From NCBI RefSeq assembly GCF_001567585.1, contig NZ_LRQV01000048.1, positions 1 to 45,917 of the forward strand: 45,917 nucleotides of DNA. The letters are read 5' to 3'. Positions 1 to 8,316 of the stretch are shown here, piece after piece. The notes beneath the pieces are model-generated. The model saw nothing but the letters and a program-made list of their open reading frames with translations, searched no databases and was not told where the DNA came from. Position 1 is the first letter of the stretch, and every line of letters begins with the position of its first letter. The DNA is from Micromonospora rosaria (GTDB taxonomy: Bacteria > Actinomycetota > Actinomycetes > Mycobacteriales > Micromonosporaceae). The translations under genes and the position numbers were made by a program.

Positions 1-6
1 ACGGTA

Positions 7-46
7 CGGGCGGTACGGACCGGAACTTCCGGGCCCGTACCGCCCG
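7..46. terminator. Strong hairpin, probable terminator of a gene left of the window
   Basis: Positions 7-18 and 35-46 form a perfect 12-bp inverted repeat. The loop itself contains a second perfect palindrome at 20-32 (CCGGAA-C-TTCCGG). There is no T-run, as is common in high-GC actinomycetes. The rest of 1-268 holds no convincing gene. Confidence 0.5.
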
Positions 47-268
47 GCTGTCACCGCCACGAGCAGGGCCGGCGGAAGTATCGGTGGTTGACCGGGGCGC
101 GAGCGCGCTCGTAACGTTCCAGACAACTCCCGGTAATCGACGGCCACCGATCGCACGGCTCCGGTCCGGCGCGTGTCCGCGCGGCGGGCCGCCGCGCCCG
201 ACGGCCGGCGACCGGGAGGGCACACCGCTCCTCCCGCCCGTCGCCCCCGTGCCCGCGAAAGGAACGCG

Positions 269-1462
269 ATGATGCTCAGACGGTGGATAGCCACCGGCGT
301 GGTCGCCGTCGCGACCGTCGGCGTGTTGAACGCCGTACCGGCCGCAGCGGACCGCCCGTACGATCCCGCCGCGCAGACCCTGCGGACCCTCGGTCTGCGG
401 CACGGCCTGTACATCGGCACCGCCGTCGACATGGCCGCCCTGAACGACCCGGCCGACCCCCGGTACCGGGAGATCCTGCGCACCGAGTTCTCCAGCGCCA
501 CCGCCGAGAACGTGATGAAGTGGGAGGCGCTGGAGCCCAACCGGGGCAGCTACGACTGGGGGCCGGCCGACCAGTTCGTCGCCGCCGCCCAGCGCAACGG
601 CCAACGGATCCGGGGCCACGTGCTGGTCTGGCACAACCAACTGCCCGGGTGGCTGACCACGGGCGTCGAGGACGGCTCGATCGGCACCGCCGAGCTACGC
701 GAGATCCTCCGCCGGCACGTCACCACCGTGGTCAAGCGATACCGGGGCAAAATCTGGCAGTGGGACGTGGTCAACGAGGCGGTCAGCGACCCCTGGGACA
801 CCCCGTCGACGTTGCACTACAAGGGCTTCTGGGCCCGGCACCTCGGGCCCGGCTACATCGCGGACGCGTTCCGCTGGGCCCGCGCCGCCGACCCGACGGC
901 GCTGCTGTTCTACAACGACTACAACATCGAGGCGTTCGGCTCCGGCGACCCGGCCGACGACAAGACGCAGTTCGTGTACGACATGGCCAAGGGCCTGCTG
1001 GCGCAGGGGGTGCCGATCGACGGCGTCGGCAGCCAGGGCCACCTGGGCACCCAGTACGGCAACGTCGACACGCTCCAGGTCGCCGACGCCCTGCGCCGGT
1101 TCGCCCGGCTGGGACTGGCCACCGCGTTCACCGAGGTCGACGTGCGCAGCCGGATGACCGACGGGGTGCAGGCGGGGGACCCGGAGGAGATCAACCCCCG
1201 ACTCCAGGCGTCGGCGGCGAACTTCCACGTGCTGCTGCAGGCGTGCCTGGCCGAGCCGCGCTGCCTGTCGTTCACCGTGTGGGGCTTCACCGACCGGCAC
1301 TCCTGGGTGCCCGGCTGGTTCGACGACCCGCCGGAGGGCCTGGCCACCATCTACGACGAGGACTACCAGCCCAAGCGGGCGTACCAGGTGATGAAGGCCG
1401 ACCTGATCTACGCCGGCCCGCCGTACGTGCTGCCCCGGGTGGCACCCAAGCCGCGCCGCTAG
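269..1462 (+). CDS. Secreted endo-1,4-beta-xylanase, GH10, catalytic domain only
   Basis: This 397-residue protein should hydrolyse beta-1,4-xylan outside the cell. I chose the ATG at 269 because a GAAAGGA ribosome site lies 5 bases upstream and the first 27 residues form a clear signal peptide (MMLRRW, then a hydrophobic run ending in PAAA). An in-frame start at 173 would put a proline/arginine-rich stretch in front of the signal. GH10 hallmarks are visible: TAENVMKWE near residue 80, GHVLVWHNQ, DVVNEA with the acid/base Glu about residue 170, and TEVDVR with the nucleophile Glu about residue 289, followed by VWGF. No carbohydrate-binding module follows, unlike the second GH10 gene at 9681-11039. 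It stands alone and converges on the gene at 1534. Confidence 0.93.
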   Translation: MMLRRWIATGVVAVATVGVLNAVPAAADRPYDPAAQTLRTLGLRHGLYIGTAVDMAALNDPADPRYREILRTEFSSATAENVMKWEALEPNRGSYDWGPADQFVAAAQRNGQRIRGHVLVWHNQLPGWLTTGVEDGSIGTAELREILRRHVTTVVKRYRGKIWQWDVVNEAVSDPWDTPSTLHYKGFWARHLGPGYIADAFRWARAADPTALLFYNDYNIEAFGSGDPADDKTQFVYDMAKGLLAQGVPIDGVGSQGHLGTQYGNVDTLQVADALRRFARLGLATAFTEVDVRSRMTDGVQAGDPEEINPRLQASAANFHVLLQACLAEPRCLSFTVWGFTDRHSWVPGWFDDPPEGLATIYDEDYQPKRAYQVMKADLIYAGPPYVLPRVAPKPRR

Positions 1463-1490
1463 CGGCGTCTAGCGGCGCCCGTCCCGGTCG

Positions 1491-1528
1491 GCCGGTGGCC
1501 GCCGCCCTGCCGGGCGGCGGCCACCGGC
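1491..1528. terminator. Bidirectional terminator hairpin
   Basis: A perfect 17-bp stem (1491-1507 with 1512-1528) closes a 4-base loop between the converging xylanase and the gene at 1534. It is well placed to end both transcripts. Confidence 0.75.
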
Positions 1529-1533
1529 GCCGG

Positions 1534-2310
1534 TCACCGCCGGCGGGGCCGGCGGGTCAGGGCGAAGCCGACGACGCCGGCCACGGCGGCGAGCACCCCG
1601 CCCACCGTGCTCCAGATCCAGCGCGAGCCGAGGTCGGGCAGCCAGTCGAACCAGCCGCCGTCGTCCTCCCCGGCCGGCTGCGCGGTCGGTTCGGCGTCCA
1701 GCACCGCGCCGGCCTTCGTGTTGGGCACCAGGGGCGCCTTCAACTCGCCGTCGTCGCGGGAGCCCGCGCCGTCCGCGCCGACCAGCAACTCGACGTCGAT
1801 CGGCAGGCCGAGGTCGGCCTCGGGCAGGTCGACCACGGAGAGCCGGACGTAGTACGTCCCGGGCAGCGGGTCCGCCGACCAGGGCTCGGCCCAGGAGCGG
1901 ACCTGGCGCAGCGTGCAGCCCAGCGCCACGCTGCCGGCGGACCGGTCCACGGTGGGCGTCTGCGCGCCGGCCGTGCAGGACTGCCGGCGCCGCAGCCCGT
2001 CGAAGACCTCCAGCGTCCAGGTCGATCCGCCGCTGCGCGCCTGCGGGAACGACACGGTGGCGGTGATCTCGTGCCGCTCGCCCGCCGAGCCCGGGAACGA
2101 CCAGTAGAGATAGTCGCCGGTGGCGGCGTCGACCCGGACCGGCTGCCCGGCCGCGATGCCGGTGGCGGTGAGGAAGGACGTGCCGGCCCGGGTGACCGGG
2201 GTCGCGCCGGGCGAGGGGGTGGGGTCGGCCTGCGCCGGGGCCGGCGCGATCAGCAGGGCCAGGCCGGCGGCGGCCAGCGCCGCCCCGCCATGGATGGTCG
2301 GGGTCCGCAT
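1534..2310 (-). CDS. Secreted, membrane-anchored protein of unknown function
   Basis: I do not recognise a named family. The 258-residue protein starts at an ATG whose A is also the last base of the upstream VWA gene's TGA stop (TGATG), so the two are translationally coupled. It has a signal peptide (hydrophobic run ending APAQA), a beta-rich ectodomain, an acidic linker near residues 200-220, one transmembrane helix (STVGGVLAAVAGVVGFAL) and a basic RRPRRR tail, so it should be anchored with the bulk outside. The ectodomain resembles the part of the upstream protein after its VWA domain: YLYWSFPGSAGERHEITATV here against HRWYRVPVRPGQELRASVSI there. The pair probably works together at the cell surface; the function is unknown. 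Confidence 0.75.
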   Translation of the reverse strand: MRTPTIHGGAALAAAGLALLIAPAPAQADPTPSPGATPVTRAGTSFLTATGIAAGQPVRVDAATGDYLYWSFPGSAGERHEITATVSFPQARSGGSTWTLEVFDGLRRRQSCTAGAQTPTVDRSAGSVALGCTLRQVRSWAEPWSADPLPGTYYVRLSVVDLPEADLGLPIDVELLVGADGAGSRDDGELKAPLVPNTKAGAVLDAEPTAQPAGEDDGGWFDWLPDLGSRWIWSTVGGVLAAVAGVVGFALTRRPRRR

Positions 2311-3593
2311 CAGTTCTCCCTCCAGGTGGCCACCCACCAGCGGGTGAGCAGGCCGGCGACCAGACCGGTGAGCAGGCCGGCCACGGTCAGCAGGAGCAGC
2401 AGCACCCAGCCCCGGCCGAGGTCGGGGGCGGCCGGGGCGGGCGAGGAGGCGACCACGTCCACGGTCAGCTCCACCGGCATGCCGGGCGTGGTCTGGGTGC
2501 CCGACCGGGGCGCGAGGGCGTTGCTCACCACCAGGCAGACCGTGGTGGCCGGGACGGCGGTGGTGGCCTCCGGCGTGGGGGTGGCGCCGTCCCCCGGTTC
2601 CTCGCTCGCTGACCAGCGCAGGCCGGCGGAGACCACGTCGGTCCGGCCGCTGCCGGCGTCCACGCCCCGGACCAGTTCCCGGCCGTCGGTGGCGGTGGCC
2701 CGCAGCAGCACCCCGTAGTCCCGGTTCACCGGGCGGTCCAGCGCGATGCTGACCGAGGCGCGCAGCTCCTGTCCGGGGCGCACCGGCACCCGGTACCAGC
2801 GGTGCTCGGAGAACGTCTCCCGGTCGGTGTACACCCCGGGGGCGAGCAGCGGCGCGTCGTCGCAGGCCGAGCGGCCGGCGATCACGGTCGGGGCGGCGGT
2901 GTGGGTGTCCTTCGCCCGGTCGACCAGTTGTTTGATCCGGCCGGTCAGCTCGTCGGCGCTCTGCGCGGCGGTGTACGTGCCGCCGGTGGCGCCGGCGATG
3001 CAGAGCAACTGCCGGCGGACCTTCTCGTCCGGGGCCAGGCCGAGCGTGTCGACGACCAGTTTGGTGCCCTGGGCGGCCAGTTCCCGGGCCACCTCGCAGG
3101 GGTCCGGTGGGGCGCAGGTGTCCTCGCCGTCGGTGATCAGCACGATCCGCCGGGCGGTCGTGCCGGTGCCGAGGTCCTCGGCGGCCTCCCGCAGGGCCAG
3201 CCCGACCGGGGTGAAGCCGGTCGGCCGCAGGTCCGCCACCGCCGCCTTGGCCTGCACCCGGTCGACCGGGCCGACCGGCACGATCTGCTGGGTGTCCCGG
3301 CAGCCCTGCTCCTTGTCCTTGCCCTTGTAGGTCGCGCCGAGCACCCGGATGCCGAGTTCGGTCCCCTCCGGCAGCGCGTCGACGACCTCGTTGAACGCCT
3401 GCTGGGCGACCGAGATCCGGCTGCGTCCGTCGATGTCCCGGGCGGCCATCGAGCCGCTGACGTCCAGTACCAGCTCGACCTTCGGCGGTTCGGCCACCGG
3501 CTCCGCGGCCGCGAGGGCCGGCGCCGGGCCGGTCGTCACGGTCGCCGCCAGCAGGCCGACGAGGACGACCGCCGATCGTCTCTTGATGATCAT
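2310..3593 (-). CDS. Secreted VWA-domain protein with C-terminal membrane anchor
   Basis: The 427-residue protein begins with a signal peptide (MIIKRRSAVVLVGLLAATV), followed by a von Willebrand factor type A domain at about residues 38-220. The metal-binding MIDAS motif DVSGSM is intact, with a later TGFTPVG and ITDGEDTC. A beta-rich domain follows, like the ectodomain of the coupled gene at 1534, and a C-terminal helix (WVLLLLLTVAGLLTGLVAGLL) anchors it. VWA domains usually bind proteins; the partner is unknown here, perhaps the product of 1534-2310. An in-frame GTG at 3617 is an alternative start, but the ATG at 3593 puts the basic residues directly before the hydrophobic core. Confidence 0.85.
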   Translation of the reverse strand: MIIKRRSAVVLVGLLAATVTTGPAPALAAAEPVAEPPKVELVLDVSGSMAARDIDGRSRISVAQQAFNEVVDALPEGTELGIRVLGATYKGKDKEQGCRDTQQIVPVGPVDRVQAKAAVADLRPTGFTPVGLALREAAEDLGTGTTARRIVLITDGEDTCAPPDPCEVARELAAQGTKLVVDTLGLAPDEKVRRQLLCIAGATGGTYTAAQSADELTGRIKQLVDRAKDTHTAAPTVIAGRSACDDAPLLAPGVYTDRETFSEHRWYRVPVRPGQELRASVSIALDRPVNRDYGVLLRATATDGRELVRGVDAGSGRTDVVSAGLRWSASEEPGDGATPTPEATTAVPATTVCLVVSNALAPRSGTQTTPGMPVELTVDVVASSPAPAAPDLGRGWVLLLLLTVAGLLTGLVAGLLTRWWVATWREN

Positions 3594-3641
3594 CGGGCGG
3601 AGTCTAGTGGTGTCCACTCCGGACGATCACCGGGGGCAAGG

Positions 3642-3675
3642 GGTCGGCGCGGGCCCACCCGGGCCCGCGCCGACC
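3642..3675. terminator. Terminator hairpin after the S8 protease gene
   Basis: A perfect 15-bp stem (3642-3656 with 3661-3675) closes a 4-base loop. It sits just past the protease stop and upstream of the VWA gene, so it should insulate the two minus-strand units. Confidence 0.75.
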
Positions 3676-3679
3676 GGGA

Positions 3680-4918
3680 TCACGGGCCGCAGTAGAGCAG
3701 GCGGTTCGGGGTGCCGGTGCCGGCGGGCACGGCGGAGACGATGCCGGCGGTCGCGCGGGTGACCAGGTAACTGTGCACCTGGCCCGGGGTCCAGCCCGGG
3801 TTGTCGGACAGGGCGAGCGCGGCGCAGCCCGCCACGTGGGCCGAGGCGCTGGACCCACCGCTGATGGTGTTCGTCGCGGTGTCCGTGGTGTGCCAGGTGG
3901 AGGTGATGTTCGCCCCCGGGGCGTACAGGTCGATGCAGCTACCGTAGTTGCCGCTGGGCAGCCGGGCGTCGGTGACCGAGGTGCCCACCACGGTCAACGC
4001 GGCCGGCACCCGGCCCGGTGAGTAGCTGCACGCGTTGCCGTTCGAGCTGCCGCCGGTGGTGACCACGGTGATGCCGCGCATGATCGTGTTGGTCACCGCC
4101 GCGTCCAGCGCCGAGTTCGCCGGCCCGCCGATGGCCAGTTCCACCACCGCCGGCCGGACCGCGTTCGCCGCGATCCAGTCGAGCCCGGCGACGATCGTGG
4201 CGACCGTACCGCTGCCGGTGCAGCCGAGCACCCGGACCGGGTGGATCAGCACCTCCTTGGCCACCCCGTGGCGGACGCCGCCGATGGTGCCGGCCAGGTG
4301 GGTGCCGTGGCCGTTGCAGTCGTCGGCGGGCAGACTGCCGTCGACCAGGTCGATGCCGCCGGTGACCCGACCGGTGAAGTCCGTGTGGGTGGCCCGGACC
4401 CCGGTGTCGACGACGTACACGTGGACGGCGGGCGCGGTGTTCGGGTAGGAGTACCGGTTGTCCAGCGGCAGGTACCGCTGGTCGATCCGGTCCAGCCCCC
4501 ACGACGGCGGGTTGACCTGCGTGCCGGGGGCGAACACTCCGACGGTGCGGTTCTGCTCCACGAACGACACGGCGGGGTCGGCGGCGAGGCGGCGGGCGGC
4601 CCGCTCCGACAGCCGGACCTCGAACCCGGTCAGCGCGCTGCCGTACACCCGGTCGACCGCGCCGCCGTAGCGGGCCCGCAGCCGGTCGGCGACCCGGGTG
4701 ACCCCGGCGACGGTGTCCGCGCCGGCCGCCGCGCGCACCGGGTCGTCCCGGAGCACCACGAGGTAGCTGCCCGCGACGGCGCCGGCGGCCCCGGCGTGGC
4801 GGACGGTGCCCTCGGCGGCCGGTCCGGCGGTCGCCGGCTCGCCCGGCAGCAGCGCGGCGGCCAGGGCGACCACCAGGGCGAGCGCCCGCACCCGGTCCCG
4901 TACGCGTGAACTGGTCAT
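3680..4918 (-). CDS. Secreted S8 (proteinase K-like) serine protease, possibly impaired active site
   Basis: The 412-residue precursor has a signal peptide (residues 1-31), an inhibitor I9 propeptide (YLVVLRDDP to about residue 122) and an S8A catalytic domain. The triad is present: Asp171 (VVDTGV), His204 (CNGHGTH) and Ser356 (ISGGSSASAHVAG). Two usually fixed positions differ: the Ser region reads SGGSSASAH rather than SGTSMASPH, and the oxyanion-hole Asn of the family motif AGN is Ser291 (TTGGSSNGNA). The paralogue at 7039-8316 keeps both. The protein may be a poor protease or have shifted specificity; this is inference from alignment by eye. A GAGGAGAAG ribosome site precedes the ATG. It is transcribed alone. 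Confidence 0.9.
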   Translation of the reverse strand: MTSSRVRDRVRALALVVALAAALLPGEPATAGPAAEGTVRHAGAAGAVAGSYLVVLRDDPVRAAAGADTVAGVTRVADRLRARYGGAVDRVYGSALTGFEVRLSERAARRLAADPAVSFVEQNRTVGVFAPGTQVNPPSWGLDRIDQRYLPLDNRYSYPNTAPAVHVYVVDTGVRATHTDFTGRVTGGIDLVDGSLPADDCNGHGTHLAGTIGGVRHGVAKEVLIHPVRVLGCTGSGTVATIVAGLDWIAANAVRPAVVELAIGGPANSALDAAVTNTIMRGITVVTTGGSSNGNACSYSPGRVPAALTVVGTSVTDARLPSGNYGSCIDLYAPGANITSTWHTTDTATNTISGGSSASAHVAGCAALALSDNPGWTPGQVHSYLVTRATAGIVSAVPAGTGTPNRLLYCGP

Positions 4919-5082
4919 CTCTTCTCCTCACCGGATGGGACCGGCTCCGGGCGGGATCGCCGCCGGGGCCGGTGGGGGACGGTGCTGATCAGGAGGGTGG
5001 AAGTCGGGCACGTCGGCCGCGTCGGCGAACCCGTTGCCGGGCAGGTGCGGACGCCGGTGCGCGGTCGAGCCGACCGGACCCG

Positions 5083-5111
5083 AGTCTACTGACATATCTC
5101 GATGCACGACA
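5083..5111 (-). promoter_or_regulatory. Candidate promoter of the S8 protease gene
   Basis: On the minus strand TAGACT (5088-5083) could be a -10 box, with a weak TGTCGT at the -35 distance. The stretch 4919-5260 between the protease and the RmlD-like gene otherwise shows no convincing gene, only this and a hairpin at 5235-5253. Confidence 0.3.
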
Positions 5112-5234
5112 GGCGTCGGGCAACCCACCCGTCACCCTCCGTCGCTCACCCCCGCACGCGACGGACGCATCTGCGGGGGCTGGAGGTGACCCACCGGCGC
5201 GGCCCCTCACCGCGGAGGTGTCGGCTCTGACGCA

Positions 5235-5253
5235 CCGCCGGTGGTGACGGCGG
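5235..5253 (-). terminator. Hairpin just after the rmlD-like gene
   Basis: CCGCCG (5235-5240) pairs with CGGCGG (5248-5253) across a 7-base loop, directly downstream of the rmlD-like stop. The stem is short, so this is a moderate call. Confidence 0.4.
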
Positions 5254-5260
5254 GCGCTGG

Positions 5261-6193
5261 TCAGTCGTCGACGGTGCGGGTGACGGCGAGGCCCGGTTCC
5301 GCCTGGCGCGCGGCCCGGGCCAGCGCGGCGAAGCCCGGGGTGGCCAGCGCCGCCCGCACCTGGGCCCGCCAGTGCCCCTGCGGCGGTAGGCCGGTCGTCG
5401 TCCAGCCGGCGTGGCCGAGCACGGTCCGCACCGGACGGACCGCCGGCCGGGGGAACCGCGTGCGGGACACCGGACGGACCCGGGCCGGGTCGAGTCCGGC
5501 GTGCGCGAACAGCGCCCGCGCCAGGCCGTACCAGGAGGTCTCGCCGGCACTGGTGCCGTGGTACGTGCCCGGGGGAACCTGCCCGGCACGGGCCGCCCGC
5601 CCCAGCGCCACGAGTTGCGCGGCGAGCGCCACGGTCCAGGTCGGCTGGCCGAACAGGTCCTCGACCACGTCGACGTGGGGCACCCGGGCGGCCCGGTCGA
5701 GCATCGTCGCGACGAAGTTGGGGCCGTGTTCCCCGTACAGCCAGGCGGTCCGGACGACGTACCCACGCTGCGGCAGCAGCCGGCGGACCGCCTCCTCCCC
5801 CACCAGTTTGCTGCGCCCGTAGGCGTTCACCGGCCCGGGGTGGCCGTCCTCCGGGTACCGGCCGGCGGTCGTCCCGGCGAAGACGTAGTCGGTGGAGACC
5901 TGCACGAGGACCGCGCCGGAGCCGGCACAGGCGCGGGCGAGGTGGGCCACCGCCGTGCCGTTGACCGCGGTCGCCGCGTCCTCCGCCCGTTCGGCCCCGT
6001 CGACGTCGGTCCACGCCGCGGCGTTGACCACCACGTCGTGGCCGCCCACCGCCTCGGTCACCGCCCGCCGGTCGGTGACGTCCAGCGCGGCGCGGTCGGC
6101 GGCGGTCACCGAGGCCCCGTCGAGCCGGCCCAGCGCCACCACGAGGTCCCGCCCCAGCATCCCCGCCGCGCCGGTGACCAGCCAGCGGGTCAC
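5261..6193 (-). CDS. RmlD-like dTDP-4-dehydrorhamnose reductase (NAD-dependent sugar reductase)
   Basis: This 310-residue protein is a cytoplasmic short-chain reductase of the RmlD/RfbD family, which reduces a dTDP-4-keto-6-deoxy sugar such as the dTDP-rhamnose precursor. It shows the Rossmann motif TGAAGMLGRDL at residues 7-17, NAAAWTDVDGAE, STDYVF and the catalytic YGRSK typical of the family. The start is a GTG that overlaps the stop of a 31-codon reading frame resembling the N-terminus of RmlB (6190-6285), so translation is probably coupled to that remnant. It lies about 17 kb from the macrolide deoxysugar genes and is more likely cell-wall or rhamnose related than part of that cluster. 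Confidence 0.88.
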   Translation of the reverse strand: MTRWLVTGAAGMLGRDLVVALGRLDGASVTAADRAALDVTDRRAVTEAVGGHDVVVNAAAWTDVDGAERAEDAATAVNGTAVAHLARACAGSGAVLVQVSTDYVFAGTTAGRYPEDGHPGPVNAYGRSKLVGEEAVRRLLPQRGYVVRTAWLYGEHGPNFVATMLDRAARVPHVDVVEDLFGQPTWTVALAAQLVALGRAARAGQVPPGTYHGTSAGETSWYGLARALFAHAGLDPARVRPVSRTRFPRPAVRPVRTVLGHAGWTTTGLPPQGHWRAQVRAALATPGFAALARAARQAEPGLAVTRTVDD

Positions 6194-6285
6194 GGTCGGG
6201 CACCGGCGGCGGGCCCGTCGCCGAGCAGGCTCCGCAGGAGGTGTGCACCCGTGAATCCGGCCCCGCCGGTGACCAGGAGTCTCAC
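6190..6285 (-). pseudogene. Truncated RmlB-like N-terminus, coupled to the rmlD-like gene
   Basis: A GTG-started frame of 31 codons reads VRLLVTGGAGFTGAHLLRSL and then a short unrelated tail before TGA. This matches the first 20 or so residues of dTDP-glucose 4,6-dehydratase, including its NAD-binding GGAGFxGxH; the intact rmlB at 24122 begins MRILVTGGAGFIGSHFVREL. The TGA overlaps the GTG of the rmlD-like gene (GTGA). It looks like what remains after an internal deletion joined an rmlB start to rmlD, now perhaps kept as a coupling leader. The peptide is too short to fold as an enzyme. Confidence 0.7.
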
Positions 6286-6405
6286 CTGGCCCAGGCTAGG
6301 TCACTCGCGACGGTCGGGCCGGCCCGCTGTCGACCACGTCGCGGAGAGCCGACCCGGCCAGCCTGAGCGCCGGTCGGGGTTTCCACCGCTGGCTACGCTG
6401 GCGGG

Positions 6406-7005
6406 ATGACCTGGACCCTCGGTGCCGGCATCGCGGGCAGTGCCCTCTTCGTCCTCGTCTTCCTCGTCGATGGCGCCACCCGCCCCGGCTACGACGCCCG
6501 CCACCACCCGGTGAGCGCCCTGGCGCTCGGCCGGCGGGGCTGGGTGCAGACCACCAGCTTCGTGGTCAACGGCCTGCTCGTCACCGTTTCGGCTGCCGGC
6601 CTGCGCGCCGCCACCGGCAGCCTCTGGCTCCCCGTCCTGGTCGCGGTCTTCGGTCTCGCCCTGGTCGCCTCCGGCGTGTGGCGGATGGACCCGATGCGGG
6701 GGTACCCGCCGGGCACACCCCCGGGCACCCCGGAGACCACCAGCCGGGCGCACCGGCTGCACGACGCGGCCGGTGCCGTGGTCTTCGTCGCGTTGCCGGC
6801 CGCCGCCGCCGTCGCGGTGCCGAACGTCCACGGCGTCGGGTGGGCCGTCTACTCCGCGCTGACGGCGGTCGCCCTCACCGGGATGCTGCTGGCTTTCGGC
6901 AGCGCCTGGGAACGCGACGCCCCCTGGACCGGCCTGCTCCAACGGCTGATGATCGTCACCGGCTGGACCTGGCTCGCCCTGCTCTGCTGGCACCTGCTGC
7001 CCTGA
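6406..7005 (+). CDS. DUF998 family integral membrane protein
   Basis: The 199-residue protein is almost entirely hydrophobic, with about six predicted membrane helices (for example GSALFVLVFLVDG, VNGLLVTVSAAGL, LPVLVAVFGLALVASGV, GAVVFVALPAAAAVAV). The order of helices and the sequence RHHPVSALALGRRGWVQ after helix 1 fit the DUF998 family, whose biochemical role is unknown. A TACGCT box at 6394-6399 lies 6 bases before the ATG, so the messenger is probably leaderless. It is divergent from the rmlD remnant and convergent with the protease at 7039. Confidence 0.85.
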   Translation: MTWTLGAGIAGSALFVLVFLVDGATRPGYDARHHPVSALALGRRGWVQTTSFVVNGLLVTVSAAGLRAATGSLWLPVLVAVFGLALVASGVWRMDPMRGYPPGTPPGTPETTSRAHRLHDAAGAVVFVALPAAAAVAVPNVHGVGWAVYSALTAVALTGMLLAFGSAWERDAPWTGLLQRLMIVTGWTWLALLCWHLLP

Positions 7006-7038
7006 GCGCGGGTCGGGCGGCGCGGGGCGGGCCGCCGT

Positions 7039-8316
7039 TCAGAGCAGGGGCGACAGGTACAGCAGCCGGTTGGGTGAGCCGCTGCCCGGGTTGGTCACGA
7101 CCGGGTTGGCGACCCCGGTCAGGTAGCCGGCCACCTGGGCCGGGGTCCACGCCGGGTTGTTGCTGAGCACCCGGGCGGCCATGCCGGCCACGTGGGCGGA
7201 GGCCTGGGAGGTGCCGCTCAACGGCGTGGTGGCGGTGGTCGACAGGTACGTGGCCGACACGACGTTCACGCCGGGGGCGAAGATGTCCAGGCACGGCCCC
7301 CAGTTGGAGAAGCTGGCCCGGCTGTCGTTCATCTGGGTCGCCCCGACGGTGAGCGCGGTCGGCACCGAGGCCGGCGAGCTGTTGCAGGCGTTGGCGTTCG
7401 AGTTGCCCGCCGGCACCGTCACCGTGACCCCGTCGGCGACGAGGTTCGCCACCGCCGTGTTCACCGCGCTGGACAGGCCGACCATCAGGCCGAGGTTCGC
7501 CACGGCGGGCGGATCCCACGGCTGGTGGTCGGCGGCGATCCAGTTGAGGGCGTCGATCAGGACCGACACCGTGCTCGGGGTGCTGGGCACGGCGCAGTCG
7601 CCGGCCACCTTGACCGCGACCAGGACGACGTCCTTGGCCACCCCGTACGTCGTCCCGCCGATGGTGGCGGCGGCGTGCGTGCCGTGGCCGGTGCAGTCCT
7701 CCGCCGGCAGGCTGCCGTCGAGGGCGTCGTAGCCGTGGTACGCCTGACCGCCGAATTCGACGTGGCTGACGTGGATGCCGGTGTCCACCACGTACGCCCG
7801 GACGGGGTAGCCCTCGCTGACGTAGGTGTAGGTGGTGCTGAGCCCGGTCGGGGCGTCGAGCCGGTCCAGGTTCCACGGCGCGTTCTGCTGGGTGCTGGTC
7901 AGCTCCAGCGCCTGGTCGCGTTCGACGTGGGCCACCGCCGGGTGGTCGGCCAGTCGGCGGGCGACCGCCTCCGAGGTGCGCACCGAGAACCCGTTGAGCA
8001 CGTCGCCCCAGACCCGGTCGGGCGTGGTCCCGAAGCGGCCGGCCAGGTCACCGGCGAGGGTGGAGACGGCGGCCTGCCGGGTACCGACCCGGCCGCCGAC
8101 CGCCTCGTCGCGGAGCACGACGACGTAGCTGCCGGGCCGCACCGCGGCGTCTTCGCCGCCCGGAATCACCGCGGCGGGCGCCTCCGCCCGGTGCGCGGAG
8201 GCCGCCGGCGCGGGGGCGCCGGCGGCGAGCAGGGCACCCGTGGCGAGCAACGCCACGACCGCCCGGCGGCCACCTCGGCGGGGTGCGGGGAGGAAAAACC
8301 GTCGAGGTACGTCCAT
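7039..8316 (-). CDS. Secreted S8 (proteinase K-like) serine protease
   Basis: The 425-residue precursor starts at the ATG at 8316, which has a GAGGGC-type ribosome site; the open frame upstream to 8466 has no signal features. The signal peptide spans about residues 1-41 (twin-basic region, then VVALLATGALLAAGAPAPAASA), followed by an I9 propeptide (YVVVLRDE, about residues 63-135) and an S8A domain. The triad is complete: Asp178 (VVDTGI), His211 (CTGHGTH) and Ser370 (SGTSQASAHVAG), with the oxyanion-hole Asn305 (PAGNSN). It is a clear paralogue of the gene at 3680 and looks fully active. It probably degrades extracellular protein. Confidence 0.93.
   Translation of the reverse strand: MDVPRRFFLPAPRRGGRRAVVALLATGALLAAGAPAPAASAHRAEAPAAVIPGGEDAAVRPGSYVVVLRDEAVGGRVGTRQAAVSTLAGDLAGRFGTTPDRVWGDVLNGFSVRTSEAVARRLADHPAVAHVERDQALELTSTQQNAPWNLDRLDAPTGLSTTYTYVSEGYPVRAYVVDTGIHVSHVEFGGQAYHGYDALDGSLPAEDCTGHGTHAAATIGGTTYGVAKDVVLVAVKVAGDCAVPSTPSTVSVLIDALNWIAADHQPWDPPAVANLGLMVGLSSAVNTAVANLVADGVTVTVPAGNSNANACNSSPASVPTALTVGATQMNDSRASFSNWGPCLDIFAPGVNVVSATYLSTTATTPLSGTSQASAHVAGMAARVLSNNPAWTPAQVAGYLTGVANPVVTNPGSGSPNRLLYLSPLL

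Noticed and set aside
283..2718. An 811-codon open frame on the plus strand
   Set aside because: It is an out-of-frame shadow of the GH10 gene and of the antisense of the secreted proteins, with only low-complexity Arg/Gly sequence.
4928..5128. A 66-codon minus-strand frame upstream of the first S8 protease
   Set aside because: It is Pro/His-rich with no ribosome site, and it overlaps the likely promoter of the protease.
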